A DNA stretch of 64,000 bases from Anthonomus grandis grandis (GCF_022605725.1 NC_065550.1:25610262-25674261), one strand, 5' to 3'. Shown: positions 38,501 to 46,389, numbered from the stretch's first letter. Translations and numbers: made by a program. Notes: a model not told the origin generated them from the letters alone.

Positions 38501-40203
38501 ACTGTACCCATCGTATGCAGCCCCTGGATGTCAGCTTCTGTGGTCCACTAAAGACATTTTATAACCAGGAATGTGCACTTTGGTTGAAAAACTATCCAGG
38601 GAGAGTACTAACACTACATCAAATTGGTGAACTGTTTACGTCCGCTTACGGGAAAGCAGCTACAATTAAAAATGCCACAAGCGCATTATTAAATACGGGA
38701 ATTTATCCATTTAATCCACATATTTTCCCAGACGAGTTTTTTGAGCAGGCTGAGACAACAAATAGATTATTAGAACCGACCATAGAAGAGGGAGCATCCC
38801 ATCGCCCAGAACAACCATCAACAAGTAATCAAATAACAGTAATTGGTATTACAGAAGAAGCAATGCGACAAAAACAAGGCAAAAGTGTCGATAAAGAAAA
38901 TGAACCGAGAGGTGATCAGACAGAAAGCAATATCAAACAAAATCAACCATTAAGGAAAAGGTTTTCTCTACAGGAAATTTTGCCAGTGCCTGTAGCAAGA
39001 GGAACCAAAAAAAGGAAGACCAGACACACTATAACCGGAGTCTTAACAACTACTCTCAATTTAGAAGAGTTAAAGCTAAAGGAAGAAAAGAAATTGCGAA
39101 AAAATTTGCGTCAATTTAAAAAGAACGTTTCAGGTGAGACAAGTTTTGTTGCACGAAGCGAAAGTGAAGAAGATCCTTTTGCAGCCGAGCATTATGAGGA
39201 TGAAGTGGCAAGCCTGTATTGCAACCATCTATTTAAAAATTCTCGATCCAGGGAGTCTTGGATTAATTGTATGAAGTGACACAATTGGGCACATTGCGAA
39301 TGTGCTGGAGTTTCTCCAAAAGTCAAAAAGTTTATTTGCGAGATTTGCCAAGACTAATTCCTTATTAGCTTACTTTCTTTAACTATATTTTATAAGTTCT
39401 ATTTGTGTTATCACTTGTTTTAAGTATATGTCATTTTATACCCCACGACTGAGTCATTTTACAATATACATGTTTGTAAAATGACATAGTGTAACGTTTT
39501 TTAAAATGCATTTTCTTACTTTCTTTACTTAAGTTTTAAATAGAGTTGAAATATTTTTGTTTATGTTTGTCAATAAAGTTTATTTAAAGCAAGGTGGTGT
39601 ATTATTTTGAGTTAATTATCTTAAATGGTTTTTGCATAAACAAGATTTTAATAAAAAGTATGTCATTTTATGACACCTTCCCCTAATAATATACAGCTAT
39701 TTTAAGGTTGTAGTGTAATTTTTTGTTTGTTTATGTTTTATTTATTTTCGCATTTCCCACTTACATAAAAACGTGATTATTTTTCTTGCTCTCCTTTTTG
39801 TAATATAGACTCCACTCAACCCGTATTTGATGTTCGCACAGACGGTTTCAAATCGATCAGAAGTTGTAATATTTTATGCATGCACATCAAGAATGATTTG
39901 GAAACAATTTCAAACTTGTCAGAAATTTGCAGTGAGAACAAACCTATTGTATAATATATTAACTCTTACCGAGTTTGTGATTCCTCAAGACATTTTCATG
40001 ATTAGTCATATTAGTAACTGGTGGAATTAGAGTATTCGGAGCCGTCTTAGTAGCAGGTACTGGAGGACATGCTTCATCACAACACGTTAGGGTAACTGCC
40101 CTTACCGGACCCCACCACCATCCCTTATTTTTGATATAGAGCAAAACGACTAGAAGTACGGCGCCTAGCCCGGCAATAGCTGCCAAAAGAGTTCCATCTT
40201 TCC
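23307..40203 (-). CDS. Syt14: Synaptotagmin-14 (5' end not identified)
   Basis: Nine coding exons on the minus strand, in transcript order: 40203-39970, 33797-33530, 28568-28469, 28059-27790, 27738-27630, 27572-27415, 27210-27053, 26994-26853, 23507-23307. All introns are GT-AG and every junction keeps phase, giving 545 visible residues plus a missing N terminus. One membrane span lies at about residues 5-22, followed by cysteines that may be palmitoylated, a Ser-rich linker, C2A at about 252-375 and C2B at about 404-545. C2B ends with WHIL, the WHxL motif of synaptotagmins, and MVGWFSLGLNSSG is typical of the Syt14/16 branch. Most calcium ligands are absent: C2A has NTQVRL where SDPYVK is usual, and the C2B loop after LMVSVYN is basic, not acidic. 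Family members are calcium-independent membrane-trafficking proteins. Length agrees with vertebrate SYT14 (about 555). The first exon must lie upstream of 40206, perhaps outside the window. Confidence 0.9.
23560..25660. repeat. Diverged higher-order tandem repeat filling Syt14 intron 8
   Basis: Two long copies about 1.39 kb apart (about 23560-24480 and 24955-25660) share TTATATGATCAC, TGAAGCTAAACAGGTAA, GACTGCACTTATGTAGGTTA and GACCTGCATTTGAGCAC in the same order. Inside them a unit of roughly 200-300 bp recurs: the GACTGCA(C/T)TTAT block is at 23860, 24124, 24644 and 25229. Further diverged units continue at 26440-26800, beyond the MITE. No coding potential. Confidence 0.7.
25669..26384. mobile_element. 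Foldback MITE (716 bp) with TA target duplication
   Basis: TA at 25667-25668 and 26385-26386 flank an element that is almost entirely palindromic. The arms are 25669-25917 and about 26136-26384 (249 bp each), matching through the outer CAGGGTGTCCCAAATTCGAG and the inner TGGCAATGAAAAACTG-type block with modest divergence. The 218-bp centre has a small duplication of AGTTGATGATGATCG. There is no transposase, so it must be mobilised in trans. The outer CAGGGTG matches the right end of the Tc1-like element at 10073-12413. Confidence 0.88.
26853..26994 (-). CDS. Syt14: Syt14 coding exon 8 (C2B middle)
   Basis: Acceptor TTTATAG (AG at 26995-26996), donor CAA|GTAAGT. It encodes NLALNRAPDTYVKLNLVSST to KETFVFQ, including APDTYVK, the one place where a calcium-ligand-like aspartate is kept. 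Spliced in phase at both ends. Confidence 0.92.
27053..27210 (-). CDS. Syt14: Syt14 coding exon 7 (interdomain linker and start of C2B)
   Basis: Acceptor CTATTTTAG (AG at 27211-27212), donor CG|GTAAGT. It encodes a Ser/Thr-rich linker (LLSRSDSTGSTHSMQHGG) then PELLLGLCYNSITGRLNVEV, the first strands of C2B. Confidence 0.92.
27415..27572 (-). CDS. Syt14: Syt14 coding exon 6 (end of C2A)
   Basis: Acceptor ATTATAG (AG at 27573-27574), donor ACG|GTATGT. It encodes EDVNSMGIRLRLYGCERMRR and ...IGEAVISFANINLE, the last strands of C2A. Confidence 0.92.
27630..27738 (-). CDS. Syt14: Syt14 coding exon 5 (C2A middle)
   Basis: Acceptor GGTTTAG (AG at 27739-27740), donor CAG|GTAAGA. It encodes VRLILLPSKKQKHKTKIRSG then DNPQFMESFLLHRVNP, a typical C2 polybasic strand followed by the NPxF-type turn. 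Confidence 0.92.
27790..28059 (-). CDS. Syt14: Syt14 coding exon 4 (linker and start of C2A)
   Basis: Acceptor TGGTTTAG (AG at 28060-28061), donor CAG|GTAAGT; exactly 90 codons. An acidic linker (MNPEEDRSVDLTHQVDE) leads into CGHLEVALAYDAPMRKMTVH, the first C2A strands. RDIPNRDRGQPTNTQ replaces the usual calcium-binding loop. Confidence 0.92.
28469..28568 (-). CDS. Syt14: Syt14 coding exon 3 (linker)
   Basis: A 100-bp exon. Acceptor CTGTTTAAG (AG at 28569-28570), donor GAC|GTAAGT. It encodes TPDLRETKIDNQIYPKLENT and GLIDSQDINKNRD. No domain; the assignment rests on splice-site quality and phase fit between exons 2 and 4. Confidence 0.82.
28610..29265. other. Syt14 intron 2 sequence, nothing recognised
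   Basis: Intronic. It contains CACGTGAT and a CCGCCAAAAG-type patch near 29120-29190 that could be a decayed miniature element, but no definable ends. Confidence 0.35.
29350..29775. repeat. Three-copy tandem repeat, period about 180 bp
   Basis: Units begin near 29352, 29530 and 29711 with AAGAAATTTAAAAAATCCT. Each contains a TTAACTGCCTGGAAT-type block, then TTGCTTGAAACAAAA, then AATTTCTTCCAGGCA. Thus each unit carries the phrase TTCCAGGCA and its inverse TGCCTGGAA about 30 bp apart. The same phrase makes up the arrays at 45-61 kb. Confidence 0.72.
29795..30030 (+). mobile_element. LINE scrap ending inside the YADD box
   Basis: Readable RT palm sequence (GIPPKLIRVTRACVEGS, then IGDDLSD, then LFNIALEKVVRGA) ending with FEFNLLLAYA exactly where the catalytic YADD should continue. 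The sequence after about 30030 is unrelated, so the element was cut by a deletion or later insertion. Confidence 0.6.
30210..31570 (+). mobile_element. Decayed jockey/R1-type LINE (RT to C-terminal region)
   Basis: Starts with a damaged RPIALLSVSYKLLKRLVYS block near 30260. It keeps traces of the palm (AAAFIDLLAAYDTVWRKGM near 30445; LLFNLYISDMP near 30650), then YAANW at the YADDW position (about 30700) and CGSLEEAEEIF. The C-terminal part is open at 30929-31114 (LVYSAVEYYAPAWLNVHKTD, the RT thumb-connection motif) and ends near 31460 with HIMKECPETAYNGRLEDFL. Frameshifts throughout. It lies antisense to Syt14 in intron 2. Confidence 0.72.
31571..33529. other. Syt14 intron 2 sequence with a hairpin at 33090-33173
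   Basis: No coding feature is supported apart from the hairpin listed separately. The open frame on the minus strand at 32193-32474 has no motif or splice context. Confidence 0.4.
33090..33173. repeat. Hairpin: 32-nt inverted arms, 20-nt loop
   Basis: The arms 33090-33121 and 33142-33173 are inverted copies with one mismatch. The core is AATCAGCCGTT...GTCTCAGAA against TTCTGAGAC...AACGGCTGATT. A second inverted pair (CAGAACAT 33117-33124, ATGTTCTG 33132-33139) lies across the loop. The size would suit a small foldback element or a pre-miRNA-like transcript; the sequence alone cannot decide. Confidence 0.75.
33530..33797 (-). CDS. Syt14: Syt14 coding exon 2 (cytoplasmic linker)
   Basis: Acceptor TTATTTCAG (AG at 33798-33799), donor AG|GTAAGC. 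It encodes KTFSFDGGESSSESEMGCSR, then SRQNSDVPLAST and SSNSSCCSSTTSSV, a Ser-rich, probably disordered and phosphorylated linker. The phase matches exon 1 (a split Val codon). Confidence 0.88.
33798..34546. other. Syt14 intron 1, unassigned part
   Basis: Intron sequence between exon 2 and the LINE. No gene or mobile-element motif recognised. Confidence 0.35.
34547..37400 (-). mobile_element. LINE with ORF1 and ORF2, few lesions, in Syt14 intron 1
   Basis: Minus strand, the same sense as Syt14. ORF1 C-terminal sequence runs from about 37363 to 36805 (VWVFLSKINETITEKDIKNY; KKKFMVGVTPELKD). ORF2 starts near 36901. It has an APE endonuclease (HLHLNIRSLTKKLDELEIQI, ICLSEHWLP, GGGGVLIYTRES, IYGDFNIDLL) and then RT (FCDLSKAFDCVSHSILLSKF near 35130; GVPQGSILGPLLF near 34940; YADDTTLLSQH near 34860; KFLGVYLDNKLS near 34690). 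Lesions: a frameshift near 36375, an in-frame TAG at 35955-35957, a frameshift near 35085 in a T run and a stop near 34922. The RT thumb is cut off at about 34570, so the 3' end is missing. Jockey/CR1-like by motif style. Confidence 0.85.
37417..39683 (+). mobile_element. pogo/Tigger-type DNA transposon
   Basis: A 2267-bp element flanked by TA (37415-37416 and 39684-39685). The inverted ends are GGGAAAGGTGTTCTAAAATG left and GGGGAAGGTGTCATAAAATG right (inverted), each followed by ACATA. A second internal TTTTACAA...ATGACATAG repeat near 39460-39490 may be a subterminal site. It sits in Syt14 intron 1, opposite in orientation to Syt14, only 17 bp from the LINE. Confidence 0.88.
37741..39357 (+). 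pseudogene. pogo-type transposase (nearly intact)
   Basis: The N-terminal part is decayed at 37741-37815. From 37820 a CENP-B-type DNA-binding region is open (TTTDIKKLAYEFATKNGIPN; GREWLRGFRIRHLEI). A 1-bp shift near 38041 leads to the DDE domain: RIYNMDERGLSTVQ (first D), KVLLLLDGHTSHKS (second D) and HRMQPLDVSFCGPLK (third D, 35 residues on). A basic, charged tail follows (KRFSLQEILPVPVARGTKKR). TGA 39277-39279 interrupts a C-terminal zinc finger whose downstream half is still readable to TAA 39355-39357 (NWAHCECAG, FICEICQD). The function of the intact family is TA-targeted transposition. There are few lesions (one frameshift, one stop, damaged start), so the copy is relatively young. Confidence 0.85.
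39970..40203 (-). CDS. Syt14: Syt14 exon with the membrane span (first one identified)
   Basis: Acceptor TTTTTTCAG (AG at 40204-40205), donor CG|GTAAGA. It encodes KDGTLLAAIAGLGAVLLVVL (membrane span), then YIKNKGWWWGPVRAVTLTCC and DEACPPVP. The exon opens with two bases of a split codon, so at least one upstream exon carrying the start codon is missing. Confidence 0.85.
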
Positions 40204-40205
40204 CT

Positions 40206-40719
40206 GAAAAAAAATTACTAATGTTAATAATTCATGGAATAATTTAAAAGTCAAGTTATTCCATGGAAAGAGATAAAATGATAAGTATCCCCTTTATTCG
40301 GGCAACCTGATGCATCATTTACTGAAAACTATGACACGAGGCAACTCGGGGAACGCGTTTAGACTAAAAAAGCCGCTTGACTTCTTTTCCCATGGACGAT
40401 CGATTAAAATGGCTCTCCACGTGGAGAGCCAGTGAGTGATTTACTCCCAGGGAGAAAATATTTGGAGACTGGATTAAAAAGGCTCGGAAGTTTACCGATT
40501 AGTTGTTAAGTACACCGTAATTTGCACTCTATTTTTATATTAAAAAATTGTTGTTTTTAAGTAAATCGAATATTTATTTTTCAGCTTTTTAGCTTGCATA
40601 AAATGACTTTTAATTAACTGAAAATTACTGTTTTTTAATAAACTTCTGGTTCATCATTCAATGCTTAATATTTTCCCACCCGTCTCCCAAAACATAAATG
40701 AAAATTCATTTTATTTTAT
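40206..40719. other. Sequence upstream of the first identified Syt14 exon
   Basis: No exon seen. It contains a perfect 20-bp palindrome with a central CACGTG at 40411-40430, listed separately. Confidence 0.35.
40411..40430. promoter_or_regulatory. Perfect 20-bp palindrome with E-box core
   Basis: GGCTCTCCACGTGGAGAGCC reads the same on both strands and has a central CACGTG. It could be a bHLH binding site or a small cruciform; there is no further evidence. Confidence 0.35.
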
Positions 40720-41420
40720 CTCAGATCAGCCACGGAACAAGAAATTCAAAAAAATATTAAGCAGCTCAAGTCCAAGAAATCTCTTGGTGCACTCGAAACA
40801 AGATCTGAAATACTGAAAGAAGTTACTGACGAGATACAGTAGGTATTGTGCGATCTTGTAAATTGTTGTTTTAGTATTGGTGTAACTAAGCAATTATAGA
40901 CCGATAACCCTTGTATCGATATTTTCAAAGTTTTTGAAAAGTAAACAGGAGATGCAATAATTGCGTTAACAAACGAAATCTCTAAAGCATTGGATAGAAA
41001 AAAATCTCTATACGTGTTTATAGACTTCGATACAGTGTGTCATAAAATTTTAATTAAGAAGTTAAATAAAATTGGTATTAGAGATAGTATGCTCGATATT
41101 TTTTTAAGATTACGTAAAGAACAAGTCTCAATCCGTAGAATTAAACGAAATAAAAAGTGAAACCAGGATTGTGAAACGCGAAGTACCACATGGAACAGTT
41201 CTGAGACCATTGCTGTTTACAATATATGTCAATAGTTTTCTAAAGAGTGAATGGATCAGTAATATCAAGTATTTTTTATTCAGATGTCTCGTGGTCTCAG
41301 GTTAAAAATAAGGCTGAAATAGCTCTAAAAGGCATACTTCATCGGCTTTCAAAAAAATAAAGTCACATTTAATCAATCTAAAATAAAATTTTTGCTATTA
41401 GCATCATACTCCACTGCTAA
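40720..41420 (+). mobile_element. Decayed CR1/jockey-like LINE remnant
   Basis: RT fingers are visible near 40735 (IKQLKSKKSLGALETRSEIL). The palm is damaged (LYVFIDFDTVCHKILIKKL near 41020, where KAFDTV.H is usual). VPHGTVLRPLLFTIYVNSFL near 41190 stands in place of VPQGSVLGPLLF. The YADD box is lost. The ends cannot be fixed. Confidence 0.6.
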
Positions 41421-41489
41421 GATAAATATTGCATTATGTTCAATTTAATAAAGAAAAAAACGATTTATTTTTTATATTCAAACTTGTTC

Positions 41490-41878
41490 GTCGTCTAAAT
41501 TACCAAAAAGGGAATACTTTATTATTTCTATGCCGAAAATATATAAAATTATATTTTTTGTATACTAGTGAGCCTGTGAATATGTTAGTTAAATACAGGT
41601 AAATATTGTAGCGTTTCTACTATACAGTTTGAGTTAAAATACTCGATGCACAAAAAAGTCAACTGATGTATTGCACACTAAACACAATGACTTAAGTTTA
41701 CTAGAAGCACTTATTTACACTGTATTTATTTCCTATTATTTATTTCAACTTAAAAATCGCGCCAATATTCAGACCTAATTTGGCCCTCTAGCGGCGAGGG
41801 CTCCTTATAAATTCGACATATCATTGTTCCGGAAGATTCGCTAACTTTCGCGAGGTGTACTCGCCGCTCGCTCCATCG
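41490..41878. repeat. Left part of an interrupted LTR-like repeat (copy 1)
   Basis: Matches 45118-45420 through AATACTTTATTATTTCTA, TTACACTGTATTTATTTC, AAAAATCGCGCCA, GGCGAGG..CCTTATA and CATTGTTCCGGAA. The match breaks at CTCGCTCCATCG (41867-41878) and resumes at 43490. It may be an LTR or another dispersed repeat; no internal coding region was tied to it. Confidence 0.55.
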
Positions 41879-43489
41879 GAAAACAGGCAAATAACACAAT
41901 GGACATTCGACACACTCCCGAAGCTTCCCCCGAAGCGACTCCGCGAGCGCCCGAACAGGATGACCTCGACACATAACACACCGCTCGGAAATACTCGATT
42001 ATGTTGAGACGAGAGAGACAACAAATCGGAAATCACTTACCAGAATACGTACCGAAAAAACCTTTCGCGACACTGAATTATCAGGGTTGGGTTGGGTTGG
42101 TTGGGGCTGAGCTGGGTTGGTAGTGATTTTTTTTTATATAAAAAGGCGCTGGGTGCAAAATGGACCTGTTGGGTGAATAATCATTTTTCATAAGAAAAAC
42201 TGATCAAAATCAAATGATTGAGTCTCCTGACGATAATAATAAATACGATATACATTAACTTTTGTAACTGTTTAATTTTTTTTAATTCGTACAAAAAAAC
42301 GGCGTTCGATAGGATAGTAAACTGTTACGCCAGGGGTAATTATTTAATATAGTCACTTTTTTTTTAAACGATTTAAAAAACAAATAAAATTGACATTTTT
42401 GGTCTCCGACAATGAAATTATGATGAATACGACATTCACTATCCTATGTTTCAGTCTTTTTTTTTAATCTTGAAAATGGGTAGTCGATAAGATAGTAAAC
42501 TGTTACCATAATTTGTATACATTCCAGCCCTGACAAAACTCAACAATATGAAATGAAATGAAATGAATGAAATGAAATGAAATGAAAACTTGGCTCAATC
42601 TAAGAACCTGTTTCTTTTCCTACTTATAAATATTATTAACTAATAACTCATTGCACTTTTTTACAACACCAATTCAGAAATAATGTTAGTCACAAATTAC
42701 TTGATAGTAATAAGTGTGTGTATAGGTAAATTAAAAACTGTATAGTCTATTACAGTCCTTTTGGTTATTCAGTATGTTATATTTAAGCTGACACACTATA
42801 GTTTATAATCCAAATATCCTCGGAGGCATATGACTTCATCAAAATCATCCAGTTTCTCCAGCATATTATCCTAAATTGCACTTTTTCAAGTTTATTAGTC
42901 AAAAATAGTAAATATAAACACTATCACCACACCTATGCAAGTCAAATGGAACTTTGTTTGCCACAATTTTTAATGAAAAACATGCTTCCACAAGATCAAA
43001 AACTTGCACTTTCCCAAGTGATGGTACGTTTTTTTGGAGTCAAATTCCTCTTCACTTCGCAATAAGTATAATGCAGGTATTTAATGTTCTAAGAAGAAGA
43101 ATCACAGGATAGGAGGCCAAGTAGTAAATTACACAAAGTTAGTTATAGTGTTTCTTAATCAGTATCAGGAAGTATCATCCCAGGTCCTTTGTAATTATAT
43201 CTTAAAGCTTCAAATATACTGAAGAACTCACAACTCACAAATTAATAACTTTTGGCAAACTATCGATAAATATAAACTAATTATTGTAAGCACGACTCGA
43301 ATGTAAACAAAATAATATACCTATACCTAACCCTATTTTGTGTTAGATGACAACACTACAGCTATTTCGAGTAAAAATTGGCTGACGTGTAAAAGACCCA
43401 ACCGATCATACTCGAACGTTTAAAATATTTCGCGGGTATTGTGTCGAATGTCCATTATGTCGAATGACGATTGTGTCGAATGCACCCGT
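41879..43489. mobile_element. 1.6-kb non-autonomous insertion with TGTGTCGAATG-type ends
   Basis: Interrupts the LTR-like repeat and is flanked by the 12-bp direct repeat CTCGCTCCATCG (41867-41878 and 43490-43501). The second, uninterrupted copy of the host repeat (45 kb) shows the unfilled site. Near the left end is ACACAATGGACATTCGACAC; near the right end its inverse appears (TTGTGTCGAATGTCCATTATG), followed by two more TGTCGAATG copies. The interior has two GATAGTAAACTGTTAC copies (near 42318 and 42494), a G-rich run and a GAAAT microsatellite. No transposase is recognised; a MULE-type or similar element is possible from the long direct repeat. Confidence 0.6.
42549..42587 (+). repeat. (GAAAT)n microsatellite
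   Basis: About eight units of GAAAT with one short unit, inside the 1.6-kb insertion. Confidence 0.9.
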
Positions 43490-43665
43490 CTCGCTCCATC
43501 GTTATCGCACTTTCAGTTATAGGCTGCAGACGAGATGACTCCCAAAAGTCGGAGAACAGCTGTTATATTCGCGACTGTTGAGATCGTTATTACAATATTT
43601 TACAATTTTCAATATTTTCTTTCTAATTTTCTAAGTGCATAGGAGTAATAAAAACACGTACGTAG
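43490..43665. repeat. Right part of LTR-like repeat (copy 1)
   Basis: Resumes the match to copy 2 (CACTTTC.GTT.TAGGC.GCAG, ATATTCGCGACTGTT, GTGCATA.GAGT), with a 40-bp extra AT-rich stretch at about 43585-43630 that copy 2 lacks. Confidence 0.5.
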
Positions 43666-43689
43666 CAAATAAAATATTATTTCTAAGCG

Positions 43690-43850
43690 TTCCCGCCCGT
43701 TTTCCCAAACGCCAATTACCAAATTCTCATTTTCTTGAATGCTATTGTCTCGCAGTAATTTTCCCAAGCAATCGTCCGATTGAACTACTTATTTACCGAA
43801 CAATCAATTTCTCGAAGGATCAATTACCTCAATACTTTTTTCTCGAAGCC
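43690..43850 (+). repeat. Degenerate short-phrase array (TTTTCCCAAACGCCAA type)
   Basis: Several imperfect copies of a phrase near AATTTTCCCAA.CG at irregular spacing (CGTTTTCCCAAACGCCAATT; AGTAATTTTCCCAAGC; AATTTCTCGAAGGATCAATT). It looks like a diverged short tandem repeat. The open frame at 43635-44009 simply reads through it. Confidence 0.45.
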
Positions 43851-44079
43851 AGTTTACATAACTGTTTTTTTGGAGTAACAACATTTTATTCAGTACCAAA
43901 ATTCACGGTCGGGTTGAGTTGGGTTGTTCTTCGACACGACATGTGGATTCCAGAAGTCATTTTAGCACCAAGTTTATGGAAAATGGAACATGGGATCTTC
44001 CTGGGATAGGATCTTCCTGCATTGTAATGGCTAAAACCAAGTCAAAACTGGAAGGTTAGGAACAACATGTCTTACAAAA

Positions 44080-44965
44080 AATATTTGAGGCTATGGCAAA
44101 ATGAATTTAAAGGTCTCTGCGAAAAAAAAAGAAAATGTTAGTACTGAGCGGTAGGCGTAGGAGCTGCGCAGAAATCCACCTGAGAAACGTAACGATTAAA
44201 AGCCAAAAAGGAGTTAAATACTTCGAAGTTCATTTAGATAAAGATCTGAGAGTTATGACAATCATCCTGCTGAAACTTATGCCTAACGTGGGAGCCCAAA
44301 CTCCAACAAAAGGAAACTTCTTAGTAACGATGCCATATCCGCAATTTTATATGCCTCGCCACTATGGAGCAAAGCTTTCAAGTATGAAAAGTATCAGAAA
44401 ATGCTAGAAGACGTGAATAGAAGACTCGCTATAGGTGTCACGTCTGCATACAGGATCGTACGGTCTGTCTGGAATGACGTCAATTGACCTACTAGTACAA
44501 GAAAGGACAGAATTACATGAAAATGGCTCAGAATTCAAAACGGAAGCAAGAGGCAAACTTATGAGCATTTGGCAATCCAGATGGTCTTCTTATGAAGGAT
44601 GGGCGAAAAATGTTGTCAAGGATATTGATAAATGGTGCTCAAGGATATGGGGCAGTGTAGCTTACCACCTTATGCAGGCAAGAACAGGAACCATACCGTC
44701 AGGATCTATTTGAAGAATATTCGCAAGCAAGAATCTGACAGCTGAAGGTATTGTGTGGAGCAGGACATGGCGGAGCACACGCTTTTCTAGTGAGAAACTT
44801 CGAACCTCAAAAAGAAACTGTCAATCAAACCTGTAATGTTACAGTATCAAAACTAAATCTAGCGCAATTGCTGCTTCGCTGCGAGAAAAAATTCGACAGC
44901 ATTAGCGTAATGTGTAGGAACATAATAAATATTAATATAGAAGAATTGCGAAGAGAGATAAGATA
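44080..44965 (+). mobile_element. LINE C-terminal remnant (R1/jockey type)
   Basis: Begins after the YADD region. It has VTIKSQKGVKYFEVHLDKDL at about 44190-44250, then LMPNVGAQTPTKGNFL near 44277 and a RRLAIGVTSAYRT-like block spread over two frames near 44420. The open stretch 44435-44713 contains IDLLVQERTELHENGSE and WQSRWSSYEGWAKNVVKDID. It ends near 44960. The order fits the C-terminal third of an R1/jockey-type ORF2. Confidence 0.7.
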
Positions 44966-45117
44966 GAAGAAGCACAATTGATGACGTTAAAATAAAAAAA
45001 AACTGAAGTAATGCTCACGAACGGTTCCAGGGTAACAGAGGAAAGGGTTTTAATGGGTCAAGGTTCGCTCCATTTCCACACTAACAAAAAAGGGTTAAGT
45101 TGGATTGGATTGGATGT

Positions 45118-45540
45118 CCTAAGTTGTTAATCATTTAAGATACCCAAAAGGAAATACTTTATTATTTCTAGGCCATATATTTATTACACACGTACACACT
45201 ATATACAATGATTTAAGGCTACTTATGAAACACCTGTTTACACTGTATTTATTTCTTACTATTTATTGGGATGTAAAAATCGCGCCAGTATTTAAACTTG
45301 AACAGGCCCCTAGTGGCGAGGTTCCTTATATATTAGGCAGATCATTGTTCCGGAAAATTCGCCAACCTTCTTAGTGTCTCCAGAGATGTTGCGAGATGTG
45401 CCCGCCGCTTGTTCCATCCTTGTTGCACTTTCGGTTCTAGGCAGCAGACGAGATGATTCTTGAATGACGGAGTATATTCGCGACTGTTCAGATGTGTGCA
45501 TAAGAGTGATGAAAATATGATATTAACTGTATAAATAAAA
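45118..45540. repeat. LTR-like repeat (copy 2, uninterrupted)
   Basis: Counterpart of 41490-41878 plus 43490-43665. It starts near TGTCCTAAG and contains AAAAATCGCGCCAG, GGCGAGGTTCCTTATA and ATATTCGCGACTGTTCAGA. It has the length and a TATA-like element expected of an insect LTR, but no primer-binding site or polypurine tract is established. Confidence 0.5.
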
Positions 45541-45649
45541 TTGGGGAGAAAAAAACGTTTTCGAAGAAAAAAGTCTATTTCGCCTTTTCTAATATTTTCA
45601 TAATTCACCCATTTTTTATCCTAGTAATAAAAGTTATTTTCTATTTTTA

Positions 45650-46385
45650 TGATCTTTTCCAGAAACTTGAAGAAAACTTCCACGTCTTAATATTAATTAT
45701 TCTCTTCTCTATTCAAGCTTTTTTCAGTTGGTATTGTTATTTTCAATTTCTTCTTAATTGTTAGGTCTTCGGGCTTTAAAAGTTATATGGTCCATTTAAT
45801 ATTCAATTTCCAGTAAATTAGTATCCAGCGTCTCCCCTGCTGCCTATACTTTCTCACTCTTTAAGCCCCTTGTTCAACACCTGTAATTTCATACCCTTCA
45901 ACCCCTCTTTTATGAAAAAATTGCGATTTCGCACAGGCAAGAAAACCATTTATAAAAAGGAATAAATAATAGTGAACATGACGAGACGAATGTCGTCCTT
46001 CAGGTCACAGGTTGCCACGAACCGTATCGATTTTCTCTTATACAGTGCAATCCGCGATTCAGGCTCATTCATACAAAAACTAATTTCGACGTTCACTCAG
46101 GAGAACCGGAAAACTCTTGCTGGATATTTTACCTGAAGTGATATTACAGACCGGAATGAAGTTGTGAGGCAAGTTTTAATTGAAGCGTCTATACCGTCGG
46201 CGTCGGTTGTTATTAGCGAGTCATGTACCGGAAATATTAAGGTACGTTTTATGTCCTTAGACTTTTAAAATAATTTCTTGTATATTCCAGATAATTGGAG
46301 AAATTTTCAATTTTTTCCTGGTACTTAGAGTCTTTCGAGGTAGTAAAAATCATGGTTTACGTATTCCAGGTATTGAAAGGTACTC
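45650..46385 (+). repeat. First scattered copies of the TTCCAGGCATTTGAA phrase
   Basis: Imperfect copies at about 45656 (TTTTCCAGAAACTTGAAG), 46285 (ATTCCAGATAATTGGAG), 46308 (TTTCCTGGTACTTAGAG) and 46358 (ATTCCAGGTATTGAAAG). No gene is recognised; the GC-richer stretch 46000-46250 is unassigned. Confidence 0.5.
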
Positions 46386-46389
46386 AGGA

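Noticed and set aside
41750..42036. Two overlapping minus-strand open frames with Arg/Cys-rich sequence, one followed by a GTAAGTG donor (42039)
   Set aside because: They span the boundary between the LTR-like repeat and the 1.6-kb insertion, so they are not a host exon. I also considered the donor as the missing Syt14 first exon but found no supporting start or homology.
43635..44009. 124-codon open frame
   Set aside because: It reads through a degenerate short-phrase repeat and the edge of the LTR-like repeat; there is no domain.
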